A stretch of 64,000 nucleotides of DNA from Methylobacillus arboreus (GTDB lineage Bacteria > Pseudomonadota > Gammaproteobacteria > Burkholderiales > Methylophilaceae), in the NCBI RefSeq assembly GCF_020532725.1, contig NZ_JAJAVC010000006.1, positions 124,001 through 188,000 on the forward strand. Direction: 5' to 3'. The notes beneath the pieces were generated by a model. The model was not told the origin of the DNA. It saw only the letters and a program-made list of their open reading frames with translations, and did no database searches. Of the stretch, positions 1 to 11,290 are shown piece by piece. Both the position numbers and the translations under genes were made by a program. Position 1 is the first letter of the stretch. Every line of letters starts with the position of its first letter.

Positions 1-1733
1 CCGCGATGCTGGTCCGAGCCTTCCAGGTATAAGTCTGCAGGACTTTGCAACTCAGGACGGCGCTTCAACACCGCCGCATGGGTAGCACCTGAATCAAACC
101 AGACATCCAGCGTATCGGTCACCTTTTTGTATTGATCGGCATAGTCAGGGGCATGCTCGGCGAGGAATGCCGCGCCATCAAGCGAGAACCAGGCTTCAAT
201 CCCTTGTTGCTCGACCTGAAGAGCTACCTTTTCCAGCAGCGCCGGGGTTTGTGGATGCGGCTCGCCCGTTTCCTGGTGCACGAAGAACGGCATTGGCACG
301 CCCCAGTTACGCTGGCGCGAGACGCACCAGTCGGGACGGTTCTTGATCATCGCCTCAAGGCGCGCGCGGCCCCAGGCAGGATAGAACGCCGTGTCATCCA
401 CGGCCTTGTTCGCCAGCTCGCGCAACGATTTGCCATTGCTACCGGCTTGGTTCATGCCGATAAACCACTGGTGGGTCGCCAGTTGCATCAATGGCGTCTT
501 ATGACGCCAGCAGTGCGGGAAGCTATGGTTCAACCGCGCGCTGGCGAACAGCGCATGCTTGTCCTGCAGCACCGTCAGGATGACTTTGTTGGCTTCCTGC
601 CGGTTCAGCCCGCGAATGGCGGCCAGCTCGACCAGTTCGCTATTGAAGAACCTGCCATCGCCACCAATCAGCACCCGGGGCTTTTCTTGCGGATAGTTGG
701 CCCGCATCACCAGCCAGTCATCATTACCATGGGCAGCGGCAGTATGTACCAGGCCGGTACCGGCATCAGTGGTGACGTGCTCACCTGTGATGACCGGCAC
801 GGTGCGTTGATCGAACGGATGCAGCAGCAACAGGCCCTTGAGTGCTGCCCCCTTTGCCGAACCCAGGACTTGTGTATTTTCTTCGCCATAGCGCTTGAGC
901 GTGGCATCGGCCAGTTCATGCGCCAGGACCAAAAGGCCGCGCGAGGTCTGGATCAGGTCGTAATCGAATTCAGGATGCACGCTGACCGCCTGGTTGGCGG
1001 GCAAGGTCCAGGGCGTTGTGGTCCAGATCACGGCATAGGCATCGCCGTTGACGGTGGTATTGAATGCCGCTCCCAATGCCGCGTTATCCGCAAACTTGAA
1101 ACCGACATCGATTGCAGGCGAGTTGACATCCTCATACTCCACCTCGGCTTCAGCCAATGCAGAGCCGCAATCCACACACCAATGGACCGGCTTTGAACCC
1201 TGATAGAGATAGCCATTGTTGTAGATCTCGCCCAGGGCGCGAATGATGTCGGCCTCGGTCTGGAAATCCATGGTGAGGTAAGGATGGTCCCAGTCGCCCA
1301 GCACTCCCAGGCGGATGAAGTCCTGTTTCTGCCTGGCAACCTGCTCGGCGGCGTAGGCGCGGCACAGCTCGCGGAACTTGGCTGGCGGGATATCCTTGCC
1401 ATGCTGCTTCTCGACCGCCAGCTCGATCGGCAGGCCGTGGCAGTCCCAGCCCGGCACGTAAGGCGCATCAAAACCGGACAGGGTCTTGGACTTGACGATG
1501 ATGTCCTTCAATATCTTGTTGACGGCATGCCCCAGGTGAATGGCGCCGTTGGCATACGGAGGGCCATCATGCAGGATGAATTTCTTCGCGCCCTTGCGCG
1601 CATTGCGTATGCGCTGGTACACCTGTTTTTCCTGCCAGCTTTTTAACCAGGCAGGCTCACGCTTCGCCAGGTCTCCGCGCATCGGGAAACTGGTTTCTGG
1701 CAGGTTCAACTTGTATTTGGTGTTTTCGCTCAT
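1..1733 (-). CDS. ileS: isoleucyl-tRNA synthetase, N-terminal part (cut by window edge)
   Basis: Charges tRNA-Ile with isoleucine in the cytoplasm. The reading frame runs leftward from an ATG at 1733 and leaves the window after about 577 codons, roughly 60% of a normal IleRS. The class I signature HLGH (HIGH motif) lies near residues 66-69 in the context [12 protein letters not shown]. The CP1 editing domain follows, with [10 protein letters not shown] near residue 238, and the last visible residues (GSDQHR) belong to the catalytic core just before the KMSKS loop, which is outside the window. It begins 34 bases after the ribF stop, so murJ-ribF-ileS is probably one transcript. Identity is secure; the C-terminus cannot be judged. 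Confidence 0.95.
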   Translation of the reverse strand, partial: MSENTKYKLNLPETSFPMRGDLAKREPAWLKSWQEKQVYQRIRNARKGAKKFILHDGPPYANGAIHLGHAVNKILKDIIVKSKTLSGFDAPYVPGWDCHGLPIELAVEKQHGKDIPPAKFRELCRAYAAEQVARQKQDFIRLGVLGDWDHPYLTMDFQTEADIIRALGEIYNNGYLYQGSKPVHWCVDCGSALAEAEVEYEDVNSPAIDVGFKFADNAALGAAFNTTVNGDAYAVIWTTTPWTLPANQAVSVHPEFDYDLIQTSRGLLVLAHELADATLKRYGEENTQVLGSAKGAALKGLLLLHPFDQRTVPVITGEHVTTDAGTGLVHTAAAHGNDDWLVMRANYPQEKPRVLIGGDGRFFNSELVELAAIRGLNRQEANKVILTVLQDKHALFASARLNHSFPHCWRHKTPLMQLATHQWFIGMNQAGSNGKSLRELANKAVDDTAFYPAWGRARLEAMIKNRPDWCVSRQRNWGVPMPFFVHQETGEPHPQTPALLEKVALQVEQQGIEAWFSLDGAAFLAEHAPDYADQYKKVTDTLDVWFDSGATHAAVLKRRPELQSPADLYLEGSDQHR

Positions 1734-1767
1734 CAGTCTAGTTTCAATCAATCTTCAAAATCAGGCT

Positions 1768-2703
1768 TCAAAAATCAGAATCCGCGCGAAAATAATCCCG
1801 CGCCATGTCTGCATCCCTGGCTATCCAGTATTTCAAGGTATCCAGGCTGTCGAATTTCATTTCATCGCGAATCTTGTGCATGAACTTCACACGCACATGC
1901 CGACCATAGATATCGCCATTGAAATCAAACAAGTGCACTTCCAGCGTCGGCTTGCCATTATGCTTGACGGTGGGACGCACACCAAGGCTGGCAACGCCGG
2001 GCCAATCAGCGCCATCGGCACTCTCGGCCAAACCTTCCAATTTTACCGCATAGATGCCAAAAAGCGGCGGCCTGTCATGCAGCATATGGATATTGGCCGT
2101 AGGATAGCCCAGCTCACGCGCCAGCTTATCCCCATGCACCACCTTGCCGCTGATGCTGTATGGGCGGCCCAGCAACCTCGCCGCCTCGACCAATCGCCCC
2201 TGTGCCAGCGCTTCGCGGATCGCCGTACTGGAGACACGCTCGCCATCAAGGTTTACCTGGGGCTGGCTTTGTAGATTAAAACCGGCCGTGACGAAATCCT
2301 CCATCCCGCCCTGGCGCCCAGCCCCGAAGCGGAAATCCTCGCCGACGAGGATGGCGCGCGCATCCAGGGCATTGCGCAGGATATCCTGCATAAACGCTTC
2401 TACCGTGATGGCTGCAAAACGGCGATTGAAATGACAGACATAGACATAATCCACGCCGGCCTCTGCAAACAATTCCAGTTTCTCGCGCAAGGAAGTCAGG
2501 CGGGTCGGCGCCCGCTCAGGCGCAAAAAACTCCCGAGGATGCGGCTCAAACGTCATCACGGCAGATTTCAGGCCTTGTGTAGCCGCGACTTCGATCAGGC
2601 GCTGCAACAACGCCTGGTGCCCCAGATGCACGCCGTCGAAATTACCGATGGCTACCGCAAGCGGGTGATTGGCGGCCTGGTGAAAATGGCGAAATATCTG
2701 CAT
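1768..2703 (-). CDS. ribF: bifunctional riboflavin kinase / FAD synthetase
   Basis: Converts riboflavin to FMN and then FAD. The protein is 311 aa, normal for the family. The N-terminal nucleotidyltransferase domain carries GNFDGVHLGH at residues 20-29, and the C-terminal kinase half has GDKLARELGYPTAN. A longer open frame exists upstream, but the ATG at 2703 is preceded by GGACGGAG at good spacing and matches the usual N-terminus, so I chose it. The start lies 13 bases after the murJ stop and the gene is followed by ileS, an order common in proteobacteria. Confidence 0.95.
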   Translation of the reverse strand: MQIFRHFHQAANHPLAVAIGNFDGVHLGHQALLQRLIEVAATQGLKSAVMTFEPHPREFFAPERAPTRLTSLREKLELFAEAGVDYVYVCHFNRRFAAITVEAFMQDILRNALDARAILVGEDFRFGAGRQGGMEDFVTAGFNLQSQPQVNLDGERVSSTAIREALAQGRLVEAARLLGRPYSISGKVVHGDKLARELGYPTANIHMLHDRPPLFGIYAVKLEGLAESADGADWPGVASLGVRPTVKHNGKPTLEVHLFDFNGDIYGRHVRVKFMHKIRDEMKFDSLDTLKYWIARDADMARDYFRADSDF

Positions 2704-2716
2704 AACGCTCCGTCCC

Positions 2717-4258
2717 TCAGCTCGCACTGCGCTTGATGAAATCCCGAATGCGTACCCCCATGAGCCACAAGCCGGCAAAATATACTGCAATGCCCAAGAC
2801 TACAAGTCCAAGCAGATGTAACAGCTTGCTCCACAACGTCGCCTGCAGCCAATCGGCGCTATCACCCGCCCCGAACCAAAGTGCCGCAGCCATCGCCAGC
2901 AAGGCCACAACGACGCGCGCAATAAAACCCAGCCAACCGGGCTGCGGCTGATAAGTGCCGTTCTTGCGTAAATGGTAATAGAGCAAGCTGGCATTGATAC
3001 AGGCCCCCAGGCCTATCGCCAACGCCAGGCCCGCGTGCTGGAAAATGCCGACAAATGCCAGGTTCATGAATTGCGTCGCGATCAGCGTTGCCACAGCGAT
3101 CTTGACCGGCGTCTTGATATTTTGCCGTGCATAAAACGCAGGCGCCAACACCTTGACCAGAATCAGGCCAAGCAAGCCAAGGCTATAAGCCACCAATGCC
3201 TGGCGCGTCATCCAGACATCGTGCTCAGTGAAAGCGCCGTAGTGGAACAGCGAAGTCACCAACGGCACCGATAACACGGCCAGCGCCACTGCCGCAGGCA
3301 ATGCGAGGATCAACGTCAGGCGCAGGCCCCAGTCCAGCAGGGCAGAATATTCATGCTCAGCCTTGTCCGCCACGCTCTTAGCCAGGCTGGGCAACAAGAT
3401 GGTCCCCAAGGCCACACCGAGCAACCCCGTGGGGAACTCCATCAAGCGGTCTGCATAGTAAAGCCAGGAAACACTGCCGCTTTCAAGGAAAGAGGCGAAA
3501 ATCGTGTTGATGAGCAATGAAAGCTGGGCAATCGAGACGCCGAAAACCGCCGGCCCCATCAGGCGCAAAATACGCCAGACGCCTTCATCATGGAAATCAA
3601 AGCGCAACTTCGGCAGCATGCCGATCCTGCGCAGGAATGGCAGTTGAAAGCCCAGTTGCAGCAAACCACCGGCAAACACTGCCCAGGCCAGCACCATGAT
3701 CGGGGGATCAAAATATGGCGCGAAGCACAACGCCGCGATGATGAAGGCAATATTCAGCCAAACCGGGGTAAATGCAGGCACGGAGAATTTGCTATAGGTG
3801 TTGAGCACCCCGCCGGCCAGCGACACCAGTGAAATAAGCAGGATATAAGGGAAGATGATGCGCAGCATGTCGACCGTCAGCGCAAAGGTCTCAGGCTCGC
3901 TATGCGCCCAGCCCGGTGCACTGACATAGGCAATCACCGGGGCTGCCAGCATGCCGATGATGGTAACAGCCATCAGCACCACCCCAAGAAAAGTCGCTAC
4001 ATTGCTAATAAGATCCTGCGTTGCCTCAGGCCCGCGCCGGTTCTTGTATTCGGCCAGCACCGGCACGAATGCCTGCGAAAAGGCCCCTTCGGCAAACAGG
4101 CGCCGCAACAGGTTGGGGATCTTGAAGGCAACAAAGAAAGCATCGGTATAAATACCGGCGCCAAACACCCGAGCGATCAATGTGTCCCTCACAAACCCCA
4201 GGACCCGGGAAATAAAAGTCATGCTCCCGACAGCAGCTAACGCTTTCAACAGATTCAT
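2717..4258 (-). CDS. murJ: lipid II flippase MurJ
   Basis: Integral inner-membrane protein of the MOP superfamily that moves lipid II across the membrane for peptidoglycan synthesis. It is 513 aa with about 14 hydrophobic segments. The N-terminus ([20 protein letters not shown]) and the following [15 protein letters not shown] stretch are typical of MurJ/MviN. It is the first gene of the leftward murJ-ribF-ileS group and is divergent from rpsT across a 168-base intergenic region. Nothing looks truncated. Confidence 0.95.
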   Translation of the reverse strand: MNLLKALAAVGSMTFISRVLGFVRDTLIARVFGAGIYTDAFFVAFKIPNLLRRLFAEGAFSQAFVPVLAEYKNRRGPEATQDLISNVATFLGVVLMAVTIIGMLAAPVIAYVSAPGWAHSEPETFALTVDMLRIIFPYILLISLVSLAGGVLNTYSKFSVPAFTPVWLNIAFIIAALCFAPYFDPPIMVLAWAVFAGGLLQLGFQLPFLRRIGMLPKLRFDFHDEGVWRILRLMGPAVFGVSIAQLSLLINTIFASFLESGSVSWLYYADRLMEFPTGLLGVALGTILLPSLAKSVADKAEHEYSALLDWGLRLTLILALPAAVALAVLSVPLVTSLFHYGAFTEHDVWMTRQALVAYSLGLLGLILVKVLAPAFYARQNIKTPVKIAVATLIATQFMNLAFVGIFQHAGLALAIGLGACINASLLYYHLRKNGTYQPQPGWLGFIARVVVALLAMAAALWFGAGDSADWLQATLWSKLLHLLGLVVLGIAVYFAGLWLMGVRIRDFIKRSAS

Positions 4259-4357
4259 TGCACACGCATCATCATGGGGTATAAAGATATCAGGGACTGA
4301 TCAGAAAGCGATTTTATCATGCCATGACAACAGCTCATGGAACAATTGACTTGCTTC

Positions 4358-4386
4358 TTGCTTTTGGTTTTGAATTTGGTTATTAT
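4358..4386 (+). promoter_or_regulatory. sigma-70-like promoter of rpsT
   Basis: TTGCTT at 4358-4363 and TATTAT at 4381-4386 are separated by exactly 17 bases and sit about 40 bases before the rpsT start. The assignment is from pattern only; no start site is known. Confidence 0.45.
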
Positions 4387-4426
4387 GCTTGGCTTCGTAT
4401 TTTGTTAACTTATTTAGGAAATATCT

Positions 4427-4690
4427 ATGGCTAATAGCGCACAGGCGAGAAAGCGTGCACGTCAGGCAGTCAAGCAACGCGCCCACAATGCAAGTTTGCG
4501 CTCGGCTCTGCGTACCGCGATCAAGAAGATCATTAAAGCGGTAGAAGCCGGTGACAAGACTGCAGCTCAAAGCGTGTTTAACGAGAACGTAAGCGTGATC
4601 GACCGCATTACAGACAAGAAAATCATTCACAAGAACAAGGCTGCTCGCCACAAGAGCCGCCTCAGCGCAGCAATCAAGGCACTGGCCTAA
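4427..4690 (+). CDS. rpsT: 30S ribosomal protein S20
   Basis: Small basic protein of 87 aa that binds 16S rRNA in the 30S subunit. The N-terminus [18 protein letters not shown] and the C-terminal [16 protein letters not shown] stretch are characteristic. It is monocistronic: it has its own promoter-like sequence upstream, an AGGAAATATCT leader before the ATG, and an intrinsic terminator 30 bases after the stop. It faces away from murJ. Confidence 0.98.
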   Translation: MANSAQARKRARQAVKQRAHNASLRSALRTAIKKIIKAVEAGDKTAAQSVFNENVSVIDRITDKKIIHKNKAARHKSRLSAAIKALA

Positions 4691-4719
4691 TCGAGTACGC
4701 CTTCTTGTGTGAAATAAAG

Positions 4720-4742
4720 AGCCGGGATATCCCGGCTTTTTT
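4720..4742 (+). terminator. intrinsic terminator after rpsT
   Basis: A perfect inverted repeat, AGCCGGGAT/ATCCCGGCT, with almost no loop, is followed by a run of T. It lies 30 bases beyond the rpsT stop codon. Confidence 0.85.
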
Positions 4743-4776
4743 ATTGCCAATTCATCGTCAGGCGAGACACGAAACA

Positions 4777-5016
4777 TCACTCCCCCTGCTTGTCCACTCC
4801 CTGAAAACAATCCACCAGCGTCACCCCTAGCACAGCAGCAACCTTGACCAGCACCAACAGGGATGGATTACACACTCCGCGCTCCATCTGGGAAATATAC
4901 GTCCGATCCACCTCCGCCCGGTAAGCCAACTCCTCCTGGGATATTCCCATGCGTTTGCGTAACTGCACCAAGCGGCTTCCTAAACGGCGACAAGTTTGGT
5001 TGAACTGGCTCTGCAT
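4777..5016 (-). CDS. small Cro/C1-type (XRE) regulator, controller-protein-like
   Basis: A 79-aa protein that is little more than one helix-turn-helix domain. LGSRLVQLRKRMGISQEELA is helices 1-2 and VDRTYISQMERGVCNPSL is the recognition helix with the following turn, very close to the pattern of controller (C) proteins of restriction-modification systems and of stand-alone SinR-like repressors. The ATG at 5016 has CAGGAG ten bases upstream. No restriction or methylase gene is nearby; instead two lipoprotein genes are divergent. Tandem dyads in its own promoter region suggest autoregulation. Target genes are unknown. Confidence 0.8.
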   Translation of the reverse strand: MQSQFNQTCRRLGSRLVQLRKRMGISQEELAYRAEVDRTYISQMERGVCNPSLLVLVKVAAVLGVTLVDCFQGVDKQGE

Positions 5017-5039
5017 GAGCGCTAGGCTCCTGCATTGCA

Positions 5040-5064
5040 GACTGACAGTCCACGGAGTATACTC
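5040..5064. promoter_or_regulatory. tandem dyad operator in front of the XRE gene
   Basis: Two adjacent dyads: GACTGACAGTC at 5040-5050 and GAGTATACTC at 5055-5064, separated by four bases. The first resembles the GACT-N3-AGTC half-operators (C-boxes) bound by controller proteins. The second contains TATACT on the minus strand, a possible -10 element of the XRE gene. Binding by the adjacent regulator is inference from position and pattern. Confidence 0.5.
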
Positions 5065-5084
5065 TACAAAAAATACAAAACCGC

Positions 5085-5113
5085 TTAATAAAAATCAATC
5101 ATTTCTCTATATA
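5085..5113 (+). promoter_or_regulatory. possible promoter of the lipoprotein pair
   Basis: TTAATA (5085-5090) and TATATA (5108-5113) are 17 bases apart and lie 40 bases before the first lipoprotein start. The region is AT-rich, so this could be chance. Confidence 0.35.
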
Positions 5114-5152
5114 AATCATTCACCTAATTTTATTTCCGGGGGATCAATTGAT

Positions 5153-5830
5153 ATGCCAAGAACCAAGGCAATAATTCTTCTTTTCACCATGACACTTGCC
5201 GGTTGCATTACGCCACACGGCGAAGCACCCATTGCCAAAAACTTTCCAACATCTTCGCAAGAAAAGCTTCAAGCTGCGGCACACTGGGGGTTAGTCACCC
5301 AGGACTTGTCACAAAGATTGCAAACACAAATGGGTAACAAGGTCAGCAAGGAGCAGGCATTGTATGTTTCGGCAAGCGAAGACTCCCCGTTCAACCAAGC
5401 CGTGATTGCTGAATTGATCGCTTCTCTGGTGAATAACGGTTATACCGTCATCAAGACCCGGGAAGCTGCCATCAATGTTGAAGTCGATACGCAAGTGTTG
5501 CAATTCTCCGCCAAGCGTTTGCAAGCACGCACTGTAGGCATCCCAACAGCCCTGGCTGCAGGCGTATGGACACTGAGTGAACTCAACAGTTCGATTTCCG
5601 CTGCAGGTGTCGCCACTGGCCTGATCAGCGGGACCGAGGCACTGACATACATCAACTCGGACAAGGCATCAGGCGCCACTCCACAAACAGAGATCATCAT
5701 CAATGCTGCCGTAAGTGACAATAGCCGCTACCTGGCTGTTTCACGCGCCACCTACTATGTCGCCGACTCCGATCAATGGCTGTATCAAGCCATAAGAAAT
5801 GCAAGTTTCAACGTGCGGGGAAGCAACTAA
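5153..5830 (+). CDS. hypothetical lipoprotein
   Basis: A 225-aa protein of unknown function. The start at 5153 is chosen because it gives a short signal peptide ending in the lipobox LAGC (MPRTKAIILLFTMTLAGC), with a GGGGG stretch about ten bases upstream; the frame is open further upstream but has no signal there. Cys18 would be lipidated and the protein anchored in an envelope membrane. The mature part has alternating helix/strand character and a glycine/alanine-rich stretch near residues 150-175. It stops one base before the FlgO-like gene, so the two are almost certainly co-translated and may act together. Confidence 0.7.
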   Translation: MPRTKAIILLFTMTLAGCITPHGEAPIAKNFPTSSQEKLQAAAHWGLVTQDLSQRLQTQMGNKVSKEQALYVSASEDSPFNQAVIAELIASLVNNGYTVIKTREAAINVEVDTQVLQFSAKRLQARTVGIPTALAAGVWTLSELNSSISAAGVATGLISGTEALTYINSDKASGATPQTEIIINAAVSDNSRYLAVSRATYYVADSDQWLYQAIRNASFNVRGSN

Positions 5831-5831
5831 A

Positions 5832-6395
5832 ATGATAACGAGATACTCATGCGTAATAGCGACAGTACTCATGCTGGCAGCATGCGCAAGTGTTCCAACA
5901 GAATCCAGCATCAATGCCAAGATCAACTATGCCACAGCCGCCAACAATCCGTTCATTGAGAACAATTACAAAGCTGCCGATGCCCTTGCACAACAGCTCA
6001 ATGGCAAGATCAATCCCGCACAGCCAATGATCATTGCCACTCTGGTCAACATTGATGAGCTTTCCAGTTCATCCACCTTCGGCAGGCTGGCATCCGAGCA
6101 GATTTCATCACGCTTTTCCCAGGCTGGCTACAGCATGATTGAAATGAAGTTTCGCGATTACGTGTATATGAAGCAAGACCAAGGCGAACTGCTGCTTACC
6201 CGAGAAATCAAGGATGTGGCGAAGAACCATAATGCCCAGGCCGTGATTGCCGGCACCTATGCATTGAGCAGTGATGCCGTATTCGTCAACCTCAAGGTCA
6301 TACAGCCCAGCACCAATGTTGTACTGGCCGTCCATGATTATGCTTTTCCGATGGACAGCAACTTGAGAAGCATGACCAGAACCATCCGCAAATAA
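5832..6395 (+). CDS. FlgO-domain lipoprotein
   Basis: A 187-aa lipoprotein with signal peptide and lipobox LAAC (residues 1-17 precede the Cys). The body matches the FlgO type: KAADALAQQL, then a strand beginning PMIIATLVNI, then SSTFGRLASEQISSRFSQAG, then the RFRDYVYMKQ-like region and a late LLTREI segment. In Vibrio, FlgO is an outer-membrane lipoprotein needed for flagellar stability. No flagellar genes are near, so a general envelope role is equally possible. It starts one base after the preceding lipoprotein stop. Family assignment is from motif recognition only. Confidence 0.7.
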   Translation: MITRYSCVIATVLMLAACASVPTESSINAKINYATAANNPFIENNYKAADALAQQLNGKINPAQPMIIATLVNIDELSSSSTFGRLASEQISSRFSQAGYSMIEMKFRDYVYMKQDQGELLLTREIKDVAKNHNAQAVIAGTYALSSDAVFVNLKVIQPSTNVVLAVHDYAFPMDSNLRSMTRTIRK

Positions 6396-6415
6396 CGCAG
6401 TTCTCCAGAGAGTAA

Positions 6416-6439
6416 AAAGCCAGGCAACTACCTGGCTTT
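6416..6439. terminator. bidirectional terminator between FlgO-like gene and purK
   Basis: AAAGCCAGG and CCTGGCTTT form a perfect 9-bp stem with the loop CAACTA, with T-rich flanks on both strands. It lies between two convergent genes and can serve both. Confidence 0.75.
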
Positions 6440-6458
6440 CTGGTTCATCCCTATCCCA

Positions 6459-7601
6459 TCACTCGCCAATGCCTAATTCCTGGCTCACCTTCAAGGCCTC
6501 TTCAAGCGCCTGCTCTAAATCTTCGTCAATCACTGTGAAATGCCCCATCTTGCGGCCTGCCCTGGCTTCATGCTTGCCATACAGGTGCATCTTCAATCCC
6601 GGACTGGCAAACGCCCTATCCCATGCCGGGTCGCCACCCTTCCAGATATCGCCGAGAATATTCACCATCACGGCATTGCTGTGCAGCCGCGCATCTCCCA
6701 GCGGCAACCCGGCAAGAACACGCACTTGCTGCTCAAACTGGTCCGTCACGCAGGCATCTATCGTGTAATGGCCGGAATTATGCGGACGAGGCGCCATTTC
6801 ATTGACCAGCAACTGCCCGTCGCTGACGAAGAACTCCACGCCCAGCACACCGTTGTAATCAAGCTTGGTGGCCACCTCAATCGCCAGTTGGCGTGCCTGG
6901 TCACGAATCGCCTGATCACTCCGGGCCGGCACGATGCTGACATCCAGGATGCCATTCAAGTGGCTGTTCTCCGCTACCGGGAACGCAGCTACATTGCCAT
7001 CGGCATCGCGCGCCAGCACCACGGAGACTTCATAATCCAGCTTGAGCCTGCGCTCAAGCACGCAGATTTCCGCCCCGAACTTTTCAAATGCGGCACGCGC
7101 TTCCTCCGGCGTTGCTACACGCGCCTGGCCTTTGCCATCATAGCCAAAACGCGCAACCTTGAGGATAGCAGGATATAACCCGCTTTCTTCACCAGGAATA
7201 TCCGCCGCTTGTTCAATGACCGCATAAGGCGCCACCGGCAGGCCGGAATCACGGAAAAAATTCTTTTCTGCCACACGGTTCTGCGCAATCGCCACCGAGG
7301 ACGCAGCAGGACGCACCCTGCGGTGCTGCGCCAGGAACTCCAATGTAGAGGCCGGCACATTTTCAAATTCAGTGGTAATTGCCGCGCATTGCTCAGCCAG
7401 CGATTGCAATGCCGACTCATCATCATAGGCCGCGCACAGATGAACATCCGCAATCTTGCCCGCAGGGCTGTTGCGGTCAGGATCAAGCACCGCAACCTTG
7501 TAGCCCATTTCATGGGCGGCAATGACGAAAAAACGGCCCAGTTGACCGCCGCCCAGCATCCCCAGCATGGCTGGAGGCAATATGGTTTTTGTACTACTCA
7601 C
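6459..7601 (-). CDS. purK: 5-(carboxyamino)imidazole ribonucleotide synthase
   Basis: ATP-grasp enzyme that carboxylates AIR to N5-CAIR in purine synthesis. It is 380 aa, a normal length. The N-terminal GMLGGGQLGRFFVIAAHEMG is the family signature, and the ATP-grasp core includes ILKVARFGYDGKGQ and the late metal-binding stretch VNEMAPRPHNSGHYT. PurE, the next enzyme, lies directly upstream on the same strand, but the two are separated by a 149-base palindromic element instead of the usual short gap or overlap. Confidence 0.96.
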   Translation of the reverse strand: MSSTKTILPPAMLGMLGGGQLGRFFVIAAHEMGYKVAVLDPDRNSPAGKIADVHLCAAYDDESALQSLAEQCAAITTEFENVPASTLEFLAQHRRVRPAASSVAIAQNRVAEKNFFRDSGLPVAPYAVIEQAADIPGEESGLYPAILKVARFGYDGKGQARVATPEEARAAFEKFGAEICVLERRLKLDYEVSVVLARDADGNVAAFPVAENSHLNGILDVSIVPARSDQAIRDQARQLAIEVATKLDYNGVLGVEFFVSDGQLLVNEMAPRPHNSGHYTIDACVTDQFEQQVRVLAGLPLGDARLHSNAVMVNILGDIWKGGDPAWDRAFASPGLKMHLYGKHEARAGRKMGHFTVIDEDLEQALEEALKVSQELGIGE

Positions 7602-7640
7602 GCAGACTCCTTAAAACTTGATATTCAGCATTGGATTAAG

Positions 7641-7750
7641 AGCTGCTAACAAAATTCAGCGAAACGATTCTGTCTAGGCGCTCTGCCGCAGGCAGTACAA
7701 CTAGTACGACAAGGCAGAGCAACAACGACAGAAGGATTTTGTTAACAGTT
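7641..7750. repeat. large imperfect palindrome between purE and purK (MITE/REP-like)
   Basis: Nested inverted arms: TAACAAAAT (7647-7655) pairs with ATTTTGTTA (7736-7744); TTCTGTC (7668-7674) with GACAGAA (7727-7733); GCTCTGCC (7680-7687) with GGCAGAGC (7713-7720). A central GTAC (7695-7698)/GTAC (7704-7707) hairpin lies inside. The whole folds into one long hairpin that fills the purE-purK gap up to the purE stop. It has the look of a dispersed non-autonomous repeat, but no second full copy was found in this window. Its RNA could protect or attenuate the purE transcript. Confidence 0.6.
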
Positions 7751-8245
7751 CTAAGGCTGGTCAGGCAGCGACATGTCCAGGACGCGTACGGCCTGCGCAG
7801 CCCGGAAATCCGCCAGCTTTTGCGCCAGCGCCGCATCCGTGCCTGCCAGGATTGCAGCAGCAAACAAACCCGCATTGGCGGCACCAGCCTCGCCAATCGC
7901 AAATGTCGCCACCGGGATGCCCTTGGGCATTTGCACAATCGACAGCAATGAATCCTGCCCCTGCAAGTGGCGGGATGGCACAGGCACGCCCAGCACCGGC
8001 AATGTTGTCTTGGCGGCCACCATCCCCGGCAGGTGCGCGGCACCGCCGGCACCAGCAATAATAACGCGCACGCCACGTTCGGCAGCTTGCTCGGCAAACT
8101 CGAACATCAGGTCTGGCGTGCGGTGCGCCGATACCACACGCGCCTCATAGGCAACACCCAGGTCGGCCAGTATCTGGGCCGCTGCACGCATGACAGGCCA
8201 GTCGCTATCCGAGCCCATGATGATGCCAACTAACGGTTTGGACAT
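7751..8245 (-). CDS. purE: N5-carboxyaminoimidazole ribonucleotide mutase
   Basis: Converts N5-CAIR to CAIR in purine synthesis. It is 164 aa, normal for class I PurE. Signature stretches are [14 protein letters not shown] at the N-terminus, [11 protein letters not shown], and [16 protein letters not shown], which shape the substrate pocket including the catalytic His. It follows proB by nine bases, so it is the fifth gene of the leftward rplU-to-purK series. Confidence 0.97.
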   Translation of the reverse strand: MSKPLVGIIMGSDSDWPVMRAAAQILADLGVAYEARVVSAHRTPDLMFEFAEQAAERGVRVIIAGAGGAAHLPGMVAAKTTLPVLGVPVPSRHLQGQDSLLSIVQMPKGIPVATFAIGEAGAANAGLFAAAILAGTDAALAQKLADFRAAQAVRVLDMSLPDQP

Positions 8246-8254
8246 GATTTCCCC

Positions 8255-10515
<2,261 letters not shown>

Positions 10516-10526
10516 TCATGCCAGAC

Positions 10527-10784
10527 TTAAGCTGGAACGATGCTGACCAGCTTGCGGCGCAATGCGCCTTTTACCGAGAAAGCCACCTTGCCATCAACCT
10601 TGGCAAACAAGGTGTGATCCTTGCCGATACCGACATTTTCACCCGGGTGCATCTTGGTGCCGCGTTGACGGACAATGATGCTGCCAGCGGAAACAAACTG
10701 ATCGCCAAAGGCCTTTACACCGAGTCGCTGCGCCTGTGAGTCGCGACCGTTACGGGAACTACCGCCTGCTTTTTTGTGTGCCAT
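10527..10784 (-). CDS. rpmA: 50S ribosomal protein L27
   Basis: An 85-aa basic protein near the peptidyl-transferase centre of the 50S subunit. The N-terminus [20 protein letters not shown] and the following [20 protein letters not shown] stretch are diagnostic. It starts 12 bases after the rplU stop and is followed by a strong terminator. Confidence 0.98.
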   Translation of the reverse strand: MAHKKAGGSSRNGRDSQAQRLGVKAFGDQFVSAGSIIVRQRGTKMHPGENVGIGKDHTLFAKVDGKVAFSVKGALRRKLVSIVPA

Positions 10785-10796
10785 TTATATTACCCC

Positions 10797-11111
10797 TTAC
10801 TTAGCAGCAATCTTTTCGATCTGGATTTCAGTAAAACTCTGGCGATGGCCTTGAGTCTTACGATAGTGCTTACGGCGACGCATCTTGAAGATCAGCACCT
10901 TGTCAGCACGGCCGTGAGAAACCACCTTGGCCTGTACGCTCGCACCATTCACCAGCGGAGAACCGATAGTCGTATTTTCGCCATCGGAAACCAACAATAC
11001 CTTATCGATAATGATCTCACTACCGACATCACCTGCCAACTTTTCTACCTTAAGCTTATCACCAGCGGCTACGCGATATTGTTTGCCACCAGTTTTGATA
11101 ACTGCATACAT
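10797..11111 (-). CDS. rplU: 50S ribosomal protein L21
   Basis: A 104-aa 50S protein binding 23S rRNA. The start is the ATG at 11111 ([17 protein letters not shown]), the canonical N-terminus; an upstream in-frame extension of eight codons is not conserved. The C-terminus ([16 protein letters not shown]) is basic as expected. It is the first gene of the rplU-rpmA unit and divergent from ispB. Confidence 0.98.
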   Translation of the reverse strand: MYAVIKTGGKQYRVAAGDKLKVEKLAGDVGSEIIIDKVLLVSDGENTTIGSPLVNGASVQAKVVSHGRADKVLIFKMRRRKHYRKTQGHRQSFTEIQIEKIAAK

Positions 11112-11150
11112 GGTTATGCCTCGTTTGCTACGCATTCAAATGAATCGGGC

Positions 11151-11178
11151 ATTATACGGAAAATCATCCGGAAAGCAA
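11151..11178 (-). promoter_or_regulatory. promoter of rplU-rpmA
   Basis: On the minus strand, TTGCTT (11173-11178) and a perfect TATAAT (11151-11156) are separated by 16 bases and lie about 40 bases before the rplU start. Confidence 0.6.
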
Positions 11179-11290
11179 ATGCTATTCGCAAGATATGCAT
11201 CCATGCCGACATCACGCGCTTACATGCGCAGGACACCGTATTAAGCGGCGCCTATGTTAGAATCGGCAGACTTATTTTTGGCAGCCAGAC

